Shown here one piece after another: positions 7,468 through 14,509 of a DNA stretch of 64,000 nucleotides (position 1 is its first letter; every line of letters starts with the position of its first letter). The stretch is taken from assembly GCA_019359285.1 (NCBI GenBank), contig JAHHHQ010000036.1, forward strand, positions 186,001-250,000, in the 5' to 3' direction. The position numbers and the translations under genes were made by a program. Source of the stretch: Nodosilinea sp. WJT8-NPBG4. GTDB lineage: Bacteria > Cyanobacteriota > Cyanobacteriia > Phormidesmidales > Phormidesmidaceae. The notes beneath the pieces are model-generated. The model did no database searches. It saw nothing but the letters and a program-made list of their open reading frames with translations, and was not told where the DNA came from.

Positions 7468-7962
7468 TTATTCTTTTTCGTCTAAACTCTGTAAGAGAGT
7501 ATCAATACCCCAGGCATGATCCATTTTCTCTAAAGCTGAACTGCTTACCTTATCGTAAACCTCAATCAGTTTAAGCATTTCTTGGGGCTTAAGATCTTCT
7601 ACATCAATAGTAGTAAGCCATTGCTTAGCGAGGGAGTGCATTGAGTCTGAAATCTCCCACAGGCTCTTACCAAGCTTGTAGGTACACTCTCTGATGTAAT
7701 CTACTTCCTTAGCGTGTTCTACCTTTTTAAGATAGAGAATGGTAGCGTCTAAACCATCCTTAAATGCTGACAACCTACGCCATTTGACTAGCGTTTGCTG
7801 TGACATATTAATACGCTTAGCCACCTCTTTATCAGTAATCCCTGGAGTACTGGCTAAGTAAAAAATAGCGTGAATCTGCTTAGCATTAAGACCTTTACCA
7901 TTCAAAAATGATAGGTCAGATGCTAAGTCAGTATTTTCTGCTAAATTTTGGTTTTGTGTCAT
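7468..7962 (-). CDS. HTH protein, terminase-small-subunit-like
   Basis: A 164-residue protein. Residues about 22-55 form a helix-turn-helix (LNAKQIHAIFYLA, then TDKEVAKRINMSQQTLVKWR), followed by long helices. This arrangement is typical of one family of phage terminase small subunits, which bind the packaging site, but also of other small DNA-binding proteins. No large terminase gene lies beside it, so the packaging role is unproven. It ends 1 base after the convergent endonuclease gene. Confidence 0.5.
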   Translation of the reverse strand: MTQNQNLAENTDLASDLSFLNGKGLNAKQIHAIFYLASTPGITDKEVAKRINMSQQTLVKWRRLSAFKDGLDATILYLKKVEHAKEVDYIRECTYKLGKSLWEISDSMHSLAKQWLTTIDVEDLKPQEMLKLIEVYDKVSSSALEKMDHAWGIDTLLQSLDEKE

Positions 7963-7993
7963 TAGTTAAATTACTTTTGGGTAAATTTTACCC

Positions 7994-8242
7994 TTATCCT
8001 ATTTCAATCTCACCGTCGTCATCATCAATGATGAATGTAGGCTCATCTATTTCTCTACCCTGTTGCAAAAGGTCTAATGAATCATTCCAGATACAGGTAG
8101 CTAAATCTAGTATAGCGCCTTCACTTAATCTAATTTTATTAGACTTAAGCCCTGCTTTTATCTGAGCAACAGTATCAACCATCAGTTTAGTTTTGAACTG
8201 ATGATTAATTAAAAATAAATCAGTTGGGTTTGATGGTGTCAT
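7994..8242 (-). CDS. Small unknown protein with acidic tail
   Basis: An 82-residue protein ending in a strongly acidic tail (IIDDDDGEIEIG), upstream of the HTH gene on the same strand and probably co-transcribed with it. It could be a partner protein. Not recognised. Confidence 0.5.
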   Translation of the reverse strand: MTPSNPTDLFLINHQFKTKLMVDTVAQIKAGLKSNKIRLSEGAILDLATCIWNDSLDLLQQGREIDEPTFIIDDDDGEIEIG

Positions 8243-8262
8243 TGTTTTATTATAGATTAAAT

Positions 8263-8287
8263 AAAAAACCTCTGTTGTGATCAGAGG
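8263..8287 (-). terminator. Rho-independent terminator (minus strand)
   Basis: Read on the minus strand, CCTCTG/CAGAGG forms a short stem followed by TTTTTTATTT. It ends the group of minus-strand genes that begins at 9753. Confidence 0.75.
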
Positions 8288-8299
8288 TAGGGAGTTGAT

Positions 8300-8440
8300 T
8301 TAATACATATCAAGAACTGTAATGTATCTGTCCTTTGATTTGTCATATATTTCAGCTCCTTCATCAAGTAGATCTCTTAGTCTACGAGGATGAATCGTTT
8401 CAACTTCCAGTGTTTGACCTTTAAGCTTAATTACAAACAT
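8300..8440 (-). CDS. Very small unknown protein
   Basis: A 46-residue ORF (starts MFVIKLKGQTLEV) preceded by a strong AAGGAGATTG ribosome-binding site. It is the last gene before the terminator. Function unknown. Confidence 0.6.
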   Translation of the reverse strand: MFVIKLKGQTLEVETIHPRRLRDLLDEGAEIYDKSKDRYITVLDMY

Positions 8441-8453
8441 TTTCAATCTCCTT

Positions 8454-8873
8454 TTATTTAAGTGACACAGCCAATTCAGGTACTATCTCAGTAATCTCAG
8501 TTACTCTACTGTCATATTCCTTTTGAAGCGCTTTAAGGCGCTTTGAGGTAGTTAACAAATTAAGTTGAGCTTGTAAGTCTTCAATCTGCTGAGTAACCGC
8601 ATCAATACCAGCAGCATTACTCAATTGAATACGTTCAATCTCAGAATCAATATCTTGTTTAATAGAATCTAAATCTGAATCAGTTTCAGGCGTAGGTTTA
8701 ACGTTCTTAAGCCTGATAGTAACACTGCCACCATCCAAAGGAATTTTAGCTTTATCATTCTCAGCCTTAAAAGCTAAAGCTTCATCAAGTGCCAATTCTT
8801 TTTGAAACTTAAATTTAGATTCAAGTTCCTCTAATTGAGATTTGAGTGTAATTAACTGTTGTAAGTTTTCCAT
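8454..8873 (-). CDS. Coiled-coil protein of unknown function
   Basis: A 139-residue protein with two long heptad-like helices: residues about 1-40 (LQQLITLKSQLEELESK) and about 75-125 (QQIEDLQAQLNLLTTSK), separated by a strand-rich insert. The helix-strand-helix layout recalls Gam-like nuclease-inhibitor proteins, but I do not assign it. The gene abuts its upstream neighbour. Confidence 0.55.
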   Translation of the reverse strand: MENLQQLITLKSQLEELESKFKFQKELALDEALAFKAENDKAKIPLDGGSVTIRLKNVKPTPETDSDLDSIKQDIDSEIERIQLSNAAGIDAVTQQIEDLQAQLNLLTTSKRLKALQKEYDSRVTEITEIVPELAVSLK

Positions 8874-9281
8874 TTATTTCCCTAACTGCATTACTTTACT
8901 AGCAAACTGATTAGAGTCCATTGAACTATCTTTTTGAAATTCCCAGTTCAATGTAGAAAACAATTCTTTTTGATGTGGAGTTAGGCTTTTCTTAATAACT
9001 TCAATTACATAAGCAACACCACAATTTTCTTTAGCGGTAAAGCTGATAATTTCAACAGGGGCTACTCCACTAACAACAGAACCTAAAGGCATTTCACTTT
9101 TAACAACTACATCAGTCAGTAAGTGAGTAACGGGTTCCTTTTCACTGGATGCTACATGCTTAACTGATTCAGGGTTAGTGATTGGATTACCAGATTTAGC
9201 CCATGATGATGCATTGCCTTTTACGATGTAGTAACTATCCCCTAAAGGGGTAGCGTTATATCTAACAATGTAAGTATCCAT
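8874..9281 (-). CDS. Unknown soluble protein
   Basis: A 135-residue protein, not recognised, beta-prone in its first two thirds with a helical C-terminus. It is immediately followed by the coiled-coil gene and lies 4 bases after the gene before, so it is in the same operon. Confidence 0.6.
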   Translation of the reverse strand: MDTYIVRYNATPLGDSYYIVKGNASSWAKSGNPITNPESVKHVASSEKEPVTHLLTDVVVKSEMPLGSVVSGVAPVEIISFTAKENCGVAYVIEVIKKSLTPHQKELFSTLNWEFQKDSSMDSNQFASKVMQLGK

Positions 9282-9285
9282 TTAT

Positions 9286-9753
9286 TTAATTAGGTAGGGG
9301 ATCTTGAGAGGTAAACCAGATTGGACTGTATCGATATTTATTTAGAAATAGATTAAGGCAACTTGAGTAAGCTTCATAGCTGATGTCGCGTTGATTAAAA
9401 CGTACTCTCTGCCGATTACATTCAATTGCCGCTTTAAGTTCAGCAATCTTACATTTCAATTGGTCAGTACCTTTCAACTTACCAACCTCATCCTTACATT
9501 TTGAATGAGGAAAGTAATTAACTTCCTCAGCGTGTAGAGTATCGTTACCATGCTTGATTGTGATAGAGCCTGATAGCCTTACGTGAGGGCCAGGGGTAGC
9601 ACTGGAGGTGTAACGGCCAGTATTAGGCCAAATAGCTTTGTTATCTTCTAGCAAGGACTCATACCATTGCAGGTATAGACCTGCTTTCTCTTGGTTGTAT
9701 CCTTTGATATTGAATACTTCGCGAAGGGGTCTATTAGTCGCTTTAGTGTGCAT
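9286..9753 (-). CDS. Unknown protein
   Basis: A 155-residue basic protein with Cys at about 86, 101 and 113 and a helical stretch (KCKIAELKAAIECNRQR). Not recognised. It is 4 bases from the gene at 9758, so in the same operon. Confidence 0.6.
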   Translation of the reverse strand: MHTKATNRPLREVFNIKGYNQEKAGLYLQWYESLLEDNKAIWPNTGRYTSSATPGPHVRLSGSITIKHGNDTLHAEEVNYFPHSKCKDEVGKLKGTDQLKCKIAELKAAIECNRQRVRFNQRDISYEAYSSCLNLFLNKYRYSPIWFTSQDPLPN

Positions 9754-9757
9754 TACT

Positions 9758-9946
9758 TTAATAAGTTGATAGGGTAGTTTGTTCAGCTTTAGTTAAGGGT
9801 AGATATTTAAGAAACTCTCTACCAGCTTTCGTTTGCATCAAGTTAGTTTTAATTTGCTTTTGTTCAGCTAAAGGTAGCCGATAGTAGATGTATTGGACAT
9901 CAACTACTGAACCTCGGTTATGGATTAAATTTAAGCAGTCTTGCAT
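9758..9946 (-). CDS. Small unknown protein, first of its operon
   Basis: A 62-residue basic protein (RLPLAEQKQIKTNLMQ), not recognised. A strong class 1 promoter ends 19 bases before its ATG, making it the first gene of an operon running down to 8300. Confidence 0.55.
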   Translation of the reverse strand: MQDCLNLIHNRGSVVDVQYIYYRLPLAEQKQIKTNLMQTKAGREFLKYLPLTKAEQTTLSTY

Positions 9947-9971
9947 AGTCCTTTAATGTATCGTCTATTTA

Positions 9972-10000
9972 ATTGTATCTAATGATTGTCCAATGTGCAA
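9972..10000 (-). promoter_or_regulatory. Class 1 element promoter: TTGCAC-N17-TACAAT with ATTAGA
   Basis: On the minus strand, TTGCAC (10000-9995), exactly 17 bases and TACAAT (9977-9972). ATTAGA (9983-9978) directly abuts the -10 box. Confidence 0.7.
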
Positions 10001-10002
10001 CA

Positions 10003-10030
10003 AAAAACCCTAAGTATTTTACTCAGGGTT
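10003..10030 (-). terminator. Rho-independent terminator (minus strand)
   Basis: On the minus strand, AACCCT/AGGGTT with a loop of about 12 bases, then TTTTTTG. It sits between two minus-strand operons. Confidence 0.7.
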
Positions 10031-10058
10031 AAAGACAAAGGATTTAATTTAAGTTGAT

Positions 10059-10250
10059 TTAATCTTGGGTATCACTCTCTACATCGTTTTCATCAGAGGA
10101 TTTAGAAAATAGAGAGACTACACCTCCAGCCCAAATACTTAGACTTAACAGGTCAATACTGTTACCTGCTTTCAAATCTAGAATCATTTGAATGAATAGG
10201 GCTACTAGAGCAATAGCCATTACACTACGGAGAATATACTTAAGTTCCAT
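10059..10250 (-). CDS. Small membrane protein with two transmembrane helices
   Basis: A 63-residue protein with hydrophobic segments at about 8-26 (VMAIALVALFIQMILDL) and 35-48, and an acidic tail (DENDVESDTQD). The size and layout resemble holin-like or other phage membrane proteins, but nothing specific supports a lysis role. It overlaps the upstream gene by 11 bases. Confidence 0.55.
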   Translation of the reverse strand: MELKYILRSVMAIALVALFIQMILDLKAGNSIDLLSLSIWAGGVVSLFSKSSDENDVESDTQD

Positions 10251-10389
10251 CCGATACCTTTTGGTTAGTTACTTCAAAATTAACAGAATCAAAAGCATCT
10301 ACATTTTCAATATACCTACCATCGGACATTCTGCGCATCCATAGTTGATTCATTACCCAGATGTAATCTGAATCAGTTTGCTTAGGCAT
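10240..10389 (-). CDS. Very small unknown protein
   Basis: A 49-residue ORF (starts MPKQTDSDYIWVM) that overlaps the membrane-protein gene by 11 bases. Trp- and Met-rich at the start. Function unknown. Confidence 0.5.
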   Translation of the reverse strand: MPKQTDSDYIWVMNQLWMRRMSDGRYIENVDAFDSVNFEVTNQKVSDGT

Positions 10390-10407
10390 TTTTCAAATCT
10401 ACCTTAA

Positions 10408-10620
10408 TTAATAGCATCCGTAGCCCATTTCGATAACGATTTCAGCTAAACGACCTTCACAATCTGCACAGTTTTCAACATTATCACTATCAATAGATGT
10501 CAAACATGGGCCTAAGTTTATATCCCTTAGATAACCACCTCCATTAAATCCATCTAAAATCATTACTTCAAAATCGCCATCAATTTTATTTAAGCGTTCA
10601 ATCAATTTAGACTTAAGCAT
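10408..10620 (-). CDS. Small Cys-containing protein
   Basis: A 70-residue protein starting at the ATG at 10620 (MLKSKLIERLNK), which overlaps the previous gene's stop by 8 bases. The C-terminal half has four Cys, including CADC and a final Cys, so it may bind metal. Not recognised. Confidence 0.5.
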   Translation of the reverse strand: MLKSKLIERLNKIDGDFEVMILDGFNGGGYLRDINLGPCLTSIDSDNVENCADCEGRLAEIVIEMGYGCY

Positions 10621-10840
10621 TATTAAAAACTTCCCATATTTCAGTTTGACAAGGTTCAATCTCTATATCTAGCTCAGTCCCGGCAAAGGTTACTAATTTA
10701 AGTGATATTGGATTAATCAAAAACACTCCAGTTTGAGTAAATGCAACTAAAAGACCACCAGACCATTCACCTTGAATAAAAGCAGGATGTTTACCTGATT
10801 CAGTTAAAACATAGATGTCGGGTGGTCTAGGTAAACGCAT
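10613..10840 (-). CDS. Small unknown protein
   Basis: A 75-residue beta-rich protein with no recognised motif, in an operon with the genes on each side (2-base gap upstream, 8-base overlap downstream). Confidence 0.5.
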   Translation of the reverse strand: MRLPRPPDIYVLTESGKHPAFIQGEWSGGLLVAFTQTGVFLINPISLKLVTFAGTELDIEIEPCQTEIWEVFNNA

Positions 10841-10842
10841 AC

Positions 10843-11028
10843 CTACAGGCTTTTAATTTGAGTAAGCATCGATTCAGCCATGCAAAAAGCCATAGCGGCT
10901 AGAGCATCTGTTTGTGCCATAGGAGTAAGGCTAGTATCATATTTATGATTTGCTAGAAGAATCGTCATGCACTCAATAGCTAAATTGATATGTGCATCAC
11001 TACCATAGCTGTAATCAGTTTTAGACAT
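10843..11028 (-). CDS. Small unknown helical protein
   Basis: A 61-residue protein. I chose the ATG at 11028 (MSKTDYSYGSDAH) over one at 11055, because the latter lies inside the -10 box and 11028 has GGAAATT upstream. First gene of its operon. Not recognised. Confidence 0.5.
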   Translation of the reverse strand: MSKTDYSYGSDAHINLAIECMTILLANHKYDTSLTPMAQTDALAAMAFCMAESMLTQIKSL

Positions 11029-11053
11029 TTTTAATTTCCATACACATGCGCAC

Positions 11054-11082
11054 ATTCTAGCTTAACTCTGTCTAATATGCAA
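11054..11082 (-). promoter_or_regulatory. Class 1 element promoter: TTGCAT-ATTAGA-N11-TAGAAT
   Basis: On the minus strand, TTGCAT (11082-11077), 17-bp spacer and TAGAAT (11059-11054). The spacer begins with ATTAGA. The same layout occurs at 14,477-14,505. Confidence 0.7.
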
Positions 11083-11098
11083 CACATTCATTCAAGGG

Positions 11099-11127
11099 TT
11101 GTCGATAGGTATATCACGTTATATAAT
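11099..11127 (+). promoter_or_regulatory. Promoter TTGTCG-N17-TATAAT
   Basis: TTGTCG (11099-11104), 17 bases and TATAAT (11122-11127), divergent from the promoter at 11,054-11,082. No TTAGA is present in this spacer. The leader to the ATG at 11154 is about 20 bases. Confidence 0.65.
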
Positions 11128-11153
11128 GAGACTCAATTAAATTAAAGGACTCA

Positions 11154-11426
11154 ATGAAACTTCTACACTGTTCTAATTGCGGCGATATATTCAATTTAGA
11201 TTTAACTAAAAAATCGTGTAGATGTGGTGAAACTTGGGGCTACTATCAAACTGATGGAGTTAAAGCCGTTGTGTCTGCTGGTAGGCATACAACGGCTATA
11301 GGGTTTACCAATCCTACTTTTCTCTATGCCCGTATAAATCGCCCCAAATCTGGTATGGGAGAACGGTTTACTGCTTTTGTAATGCCTGAGCACTGCGATA
11401 ATATTTTCTATTCAAAAGGTGCGTAA
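11154..11426 (+). CDS. Small zinc-ribbon protein
   Basis: A 90-residue protein with an N-terminal zinc ribbon: CSNC at residues 6-9 and CRC at about 22-24 (CSNCGDIFNL, then KSCRCGETW). The rest is beta-prone with a basic patch. Nucleic-acid or protein binding is likely, but there is no closer assignment. Confidence 0.6.
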   Translation: MKLLHCSNCGDIFNLDLTKKSCRCGETWGYYQTDGVKAVVSAGRHTTAIGFTNPTFLYARINRPKSGMGERFTAFVMPEHCDNIFYSKGA

Positions 11427-11458
11427 GTTCATATAAAGCTTGGGTTTCTTTACCTTAG

Positions 11459-11491
11459 CTTTATATAATATTAGATAGGGTGCGTTATTAT
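11459..11491 (+). promoter_or_regulatory. Class 2 element promoter: TATAATATTAGA-N10-TATTAT
   Basis: CTTTATATAATATTAGA (11459-11475) is followed after 10 bases by TATTAT (11486-11491). The spacing is identical to that at 4920-4952. The leader to 11517 is about 19 bases. Confidence 0.5.
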
Positions 11492-11516
11492 TTAAGGGTA
11501 GATAGAGGAAAGGTAA

Positions 11517-11738
11517 ATGTTCACTAGTGAAACTGTTTCTATTATCTGTGAACTACTTAGTTCTGCTGTTAGCTGGTCTAACGTTATTCATGGTAGTACA
11601 CGTAAGGTTGTTAAAGGTGTGATTGTCGATGAATCAGATGTAAAAACTGTTGTAGACCTAGTTGATTTTCAAGTTAGTCTAACCGACCTAGGGCATTCAG
11701 TTCTGATTACCGATAATCGTTGCCCTGACCCACTATAG
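11517..11738 (+). CDS. Small unknown protein
   Basis: A 73-residue protein with a repeated valine-rich, strand-like character, not recognised. Its own predicted promoter and an AGAGGAAAGG ribosome-binding site precede it. Confidence 0.5.
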   Translation: MFTSETVSIICELLSSAVSWSNVIHGSTRKVVKGVIVDESDVKTVVDLVDFQVSLTDLGHSVLITDNRCPDPL

Positions 11739-11794
11739 CTTTTAAGGTGCGTCTACTTAAATAATTTGACTCATGAATAATAAAGGAATTAAAA

Positions 11795-12028
11795 ATGTTA
11801 TCTCCTAACTATTACGCTGGCTGGAACTTCGCTATTTCTCAACTTTCAGTAGATAGAGTAAGCCGTAAGGCTTTTGTTAAAGGTTTATCAGACTCTATCC
11901 AAGTAGAAGAGTATTCAGCGCATGGCAGTGATTACTACAAAGGGTTATCAGATGCCGTAGCCACCTACCAGGCTAATCGAAAGATTCCCATTAAAGCTGA
12001 AATTAAAGTAGTTTCCTTTTTTAGTTAG
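11795..12028 (+). CDS. Small unknown protein
   Basis: A 77-residue protein, not recognised; aromatic at the start (NYYAGWNFA). The next gene starts directly after its stop, so they are coupled. Confidence 0.55.
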   Translation: MLSPNYYAGWNFAISQLSVDRVSRKAFVKGLSDSIQVEEYSAHGSDYYKGLSDAVATYQANRKIPIKAEIKVVSFFS

Positions 12029-12391
12029 ATGGATACTCAGAAATTTAAGCAGCAACTATGGAATGCACTTAATTCAAATTCAGAGTTAGCTTTTCAAATT
12101 AAACGATATTCTAGCTTTTACGCTAGAGGTCTTAAATGTAGAGCAATTGAATTTAGTCAAAGGTTTGTTTATCCTGAAGTAGTATTCAACTGTCTTAAAT
12201 GGTACGCATCCAATTTACTTGATAAAGATAGAGAGTTTGTTCAAGAATTAGGGGGTGATTTAGAACCTTTTATTCCTGGTTTCAGTAAGCAACATTATTG
12301 GAGAGTTTACAAAGATGAATTAAGTTCAATTCAATGGGGTAAGTTAAAGAAAGAATTTAATGTAATTGTTGGGCCGTACATTAAAGATTAA
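12029..12391 (+). CDS. Unknown helical protein
   Basis: A 120-residue mostly helical protein rich in Lys, Phe and Tyr (FKQQLWNALNSNSELAFQ), not recognised. It directly abuts the preceding gene and ends before a terminator. Confidence 0.55.
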   Translation: MDTQKFKQQLWNALNSNSELAFQIKRYSSFYARGLKCRAIEFSQRFVYPEVVFNCLKWYASNLLDKDREFVQELGGDLEPFIPGFSKQHYWRVYKDELSSIQWGKLKKEFNVIVGPYIKD

Positions 12392-12417
12392 ATCTCAATA
12401 AACTAAATAAGTTAAAC

Positions 12418-12449
12418 TAAAGGGATGTATGTTTTAATACGTCCCTTTT
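12418..12449 (+). terminator. Stem-loop, likely terminator, abutting the EAL gene
   Basis: AAAGGGA(T)GTAT pairs with ATAC(G)TCCCTTT around a 6-base loop. The T-run is short because the next gene's ATG (12450) follows at once. It could terminate the upstream transcript or shape translation of the EAL gene. Confidence 0.6.
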
Positions 12450-13241
12450 ATGCTTTTTATTCACTCTACTAACCTTTTAATTGAAATTCAATTAGGTTTA
12501 ATGAGGGGGGATTTTGAGCTTTATTATCAGCCTGTGCTTAGCTTAAAAGAAGATAAAGTAATAGGCTTTGAAGCTTTAGTTAGATGGAATCACAATAATT
12601 TAGGATTACTTAGCCCTGATAAGTTCATCCCATTTATTGAAAAGTTTGATTGGCTAGCTTGTCAGTTTAGCCGATATGTACTTAAAAAAGCTGTTAAACA
12701 GGCTAAGGAATGGAATTGTGATGAGAATTTATACATTGCCGTCAATATTCCTACTGCCCATATCGGTAAGACTGGTTTTGCTAAGTTTGTAGACGATATT
12801 CTATTTGAAAATGGGCTTAGCCATTCTGCTTTAGTTTTAGAAATTACTGAATCAAGTTATGGTGACTTTGCACCAATTATTAGAAGCTTAGCCAACCTTA
12901 AAGACCTAGGAAGTAGACCACACCTAGACGACTTTTTAACCGGCTTTAGTTCATTTGAAAGATTGCTTAGACTTGAAAAGTATTTAAGTGCTGTTAAAAT
13001 ATCAGAGCTTTTTGCCGCTAATTTAGTTGATAATTCTGATATTGTTCATCTTCTAGTAGGTGTAGCCCATTCAAGGAATTTGAAAGTAATTTCAGAAGGA
13101 ATTGAATCTCCTGCGCAATTAGATGTGGTTAAGCGGTTAGGTGTAGATGCTGCTCAAGGTTGGTTATGGTGCCCCGCCCTACCAGCAATTAAAGCTAAAC
13201 AATGGGCTGAGGCTTATAACATCAAATATCAAACCGTATAA
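12450..13241 (+). CDS. EAL-domain protein (c-di-GMP phosphodiesterase or sensor)
   Basis: A 263-residue protein that is essentially one EAL domain. EAL enzymes hydrolyse the second messenger cyclic di-GMP to pGpG using two metals. The known catalytic positions appear intact: E41 of EAL (GFEALVRW), N99, E131 and E134 (LEITES), D160-D161 (LDDF), K183, E216 (SEGIE) and Q236 (QG). The residue after KI is Ser where Asp is usual. There is no GGDEF, PAS or membrane segment, so it is probably a free cytoplasmic enzyme. The ATG at 12450 has no clear ribosome-binding site, only the hairpin. The N-terminus cannot be much shorter, because residues 12-30 already belong to the fold. Such a gene is unusual cargo for a phage-like element. 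Confidence 0.85.
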   Translation: MLFIHSTNLLIEIQLGLMRGDFELYYQPVLSLKEDKVIGFEALVRWNHNNLGLLSPDKFIPFIEKFDWLACQFSRYVLKKAVKQAKEWNCDENLYIAVNIPTAHIGKTGFAKFVDDILFENGLSHSALVLEITESSYGDFAPIIRSLANLKDLGSRPHLDDFLTGFSSFERLLRLEKYLSAVKISELFAANLVDNSDIVHLLVGVAHSRNLKVISEGIESPAQLDVVKRLGVDAAQGWLWCPALPAIKAKQWAEAYNIKYQTV

Positions 13242-13277
13242 ATCGCTACAATTTAGTTATCCTTTTAATTAATAAAA

Positions 13278-13427
13278 ATGAAACTAAAGCGGCGAGGTGT
13301 TGAGTATCAATTTAAATTAGTTGAGCTTAAAACTACGGTTGACGATAAGGCTAGAATGCTTGAGAGTGAAGCACATCAAGCCGACAGGCGCAATGCTGAG
13401 ACTTTGAGAGTATTGGTAATGCGTTGA
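13278..13427 (+). CDS. Very small basic protein
   Basis: A 49-residue ORF (starts MKLKRRGVEYQF), highly charged and helical, between the EAL gene and a class 2 promoter. Not recognised; accepted on coding-like composition only. Confidence 0.4.
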   Translation: MKLKRRGVEYQFKLVELKTTVDDKARMLESEAHQADRRNAETLRVLVMR

Positions 13428-13463
13428 TTATCTTCATAGATGTACGGTTGGTCTTTATATTAC

Positions 13464-13496
13464 CTTTACCTAATGCTACTCTCTAGCGTATATAAT
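13464..13496 (+). promoter_or_regulatory. Class 2 element promoter: CCTAATGCTACT-N10-TATAAT
   Basis: CTTTACCTAATGCTACT (13464-13480), 10 bases, TATAAT (13491-13496). The block matches the one at 4920 at 14 of 17 positions with the same distance to the -10. The leader to 13524 is about 20 bases. Confidence 0.6.
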
Positions 13497-13523
13497 TTGA
13501 ATATACGCAGAGGAATTAAACAA

Positions 13524-13694
13524 ATGACCATCAACGATATCGCAGTAGGTGACACGGTTACTCTAGCCTCTGGCGAAACTGCCAAAGTAAAAGATATTCA
13601 GTTTCTTAAAGTGTTTATTCAGAAAGTCAAGTTTGGCCCTGTTACATCCCTAAATGTGAATATTAAAGATCAAACTATTCAAGGTCTAGCCTAA
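13524..13694 (+). CDS. Very small unknown protein
   Basis: A 56-residue protein starting at the ATG after AGAGGAATTAAAC (MTINDIAVGDTV). An upstream in-frame ATG at 13440 is rejected because it lies before the promoter. The fold looks like a small beta barrel (GDTVTLASGETAKVKDI). Function unknown. Confidence 0.6.
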   Translation: MTINDIAVGDTVTLASGETAKVKDIQFLKVFIQKVKFGPVTSLNVNIKDQTIQGLA

Positions 13695-13713
13695 AAATAA
13701 AACAAGCTAAAGT

Positions 13714-13742
13714 AAACCCCTAAGATGTCTTAGGGGTTTTTA
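13714..13742. terminator. Bidirectional terminator
   Basis: An 11-bp perfect stem AAACCCCTAAG/CTTAGGGGTTT with a 4-base loop separates convergent genes. Confidence 0.85.
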
Positions 13743-13750
13743 GTGTGTAT

Positions 13751-14023
13751 CTAAGCAGCTTCATTAATTAATCGTTCTCTCAGTTCTTTAGCCATACCCA
13801 TAAAAGATTCTGTATCAGATCCTAGCGTTTTACAGTGATTGTCAAAATCGTTAGGTGTTGCTGTAGATTTAACTTTATTAATACACCCAGGACGTTTAGC
13901 GTATACACAACATTTAGAATAAAAGGCTTCAGATGTCATAGATTTAGCTAAACCTAGCTCAGCCATTCTAGTAATAAATAAATTGTCTTGCTTAGTTACA
14001 CCACAAGCACTACAAGATTCCAT
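13751..14023 (-). CDS. Small Cys-rich protein
   Basis: A 90-residue protein with seven Cys: CSAC near residue 4, a CC pair, and two or more singles. It is probably zinc-binding. It overlaps the upstream gene by 14 bases. Not recognised. Confidence 0.55.
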   Translation of the reverse strand: MESCSACGVTKQDNLFITRMAELGLAKSMTSEAFYSKCCVYAKRPGCINKVKSTATPNDFDNHCKTLGSDTESFMGMAKELRERLINEAA

Positions 14024-14201
14024 TAAAGCTACCCCAAGTTTCTTTTTTCATAACGTTAACGGTTACTTGGTCTTTGCAGAGCATTAGGTAATGTACTTTA
14101 AGCAACATTTCTTTAGCTTGAGCTTCATTCATCTTTTCAACGCTAATTTCAAGGTTACGCTGGATGAATTGCTTTTCTGGTGAAAGTTGAATTGGTTGCA
14201 T
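14010..14201 (-). CDS. Small unknown protein
   Basis: A 63-residue helical protein with a basic, Met-rich character, not recognised. Part of a minus-strand operon that starts at 14453. Confidence 0.5.
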   Translation of the reverse strand: MQPIQLSPEKQFIQRNLEISVEKMNEAQAKEMLLKVHYLMLCKDQVTVNVMKKETWGSFNGIL

Positions 14202-14222
14202 AATAAATACCGTTAATAATAG

Positions 14223-14453
14223 TTACTGAAAACTTTCCTTATATTCTTCATCGTTAAGGGAATAAACATCTAAATCAGATTCTTTAGATGGAAATGAGGG
14301 TTGCCCTTTATTTTTACCTCTAGTTTTCAATCTACAAGACTCCCCTTTAATCAACACGCCATTGTTTGTACTCTCAATAATTCTGTGATACCAATCGTCG
14401 CTAAGATTAAACTTGGTACGCATATACAAATCTAGCTTAGTAGGTCTATCCAT
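14223..14453 (-). CDS. Small unknown basic protein
   Basis: A 76-residue protein with a Lys/Arg-rich middle (CRLKTRGKNKGQP) that could bind nucleic acid. It is first in its operon, 17 bases after the predicted start site. Not recognised. Confidence 0.5.
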   Translation of the reverse strand: MDRPTKLDLYMRTKFNLSDDWYHRIIESTNNGVLIKGESCRLKTRGKNKGQPSFPSKESDLDVYSLNDEEYKESFQ

Positions 14454-14476
14454 TTATTCCTTTAATAACTGCACTC

Positions 14477-14505
14477 ATTCTATCTAATATTTATCTAATA
14501 TGCAA
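14477..14505 (-). promoter_or_regulatory. Class 1 element promoter: TTGCAT-N17-TAGAAT with two ATTAGA
   Basis: On the minus strand, TTGCAT (14505-14500), 17 bases and TAGAAT (14482-14477). The whole spacer consists of two direct copies of ATTAGA (14499-14494 and 14488-14483) separated by 5 bases. Confidence 0.75.
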
Positions 14506-14509
14506 TGCT

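Noticed and set aside
7468..8242. Complete phage packaging (terminase) module
   Set aside because: Only a small-subunit-like HTH protein and an unknown small gene are present; no large terminase ATPase/nuclease was found nearby.
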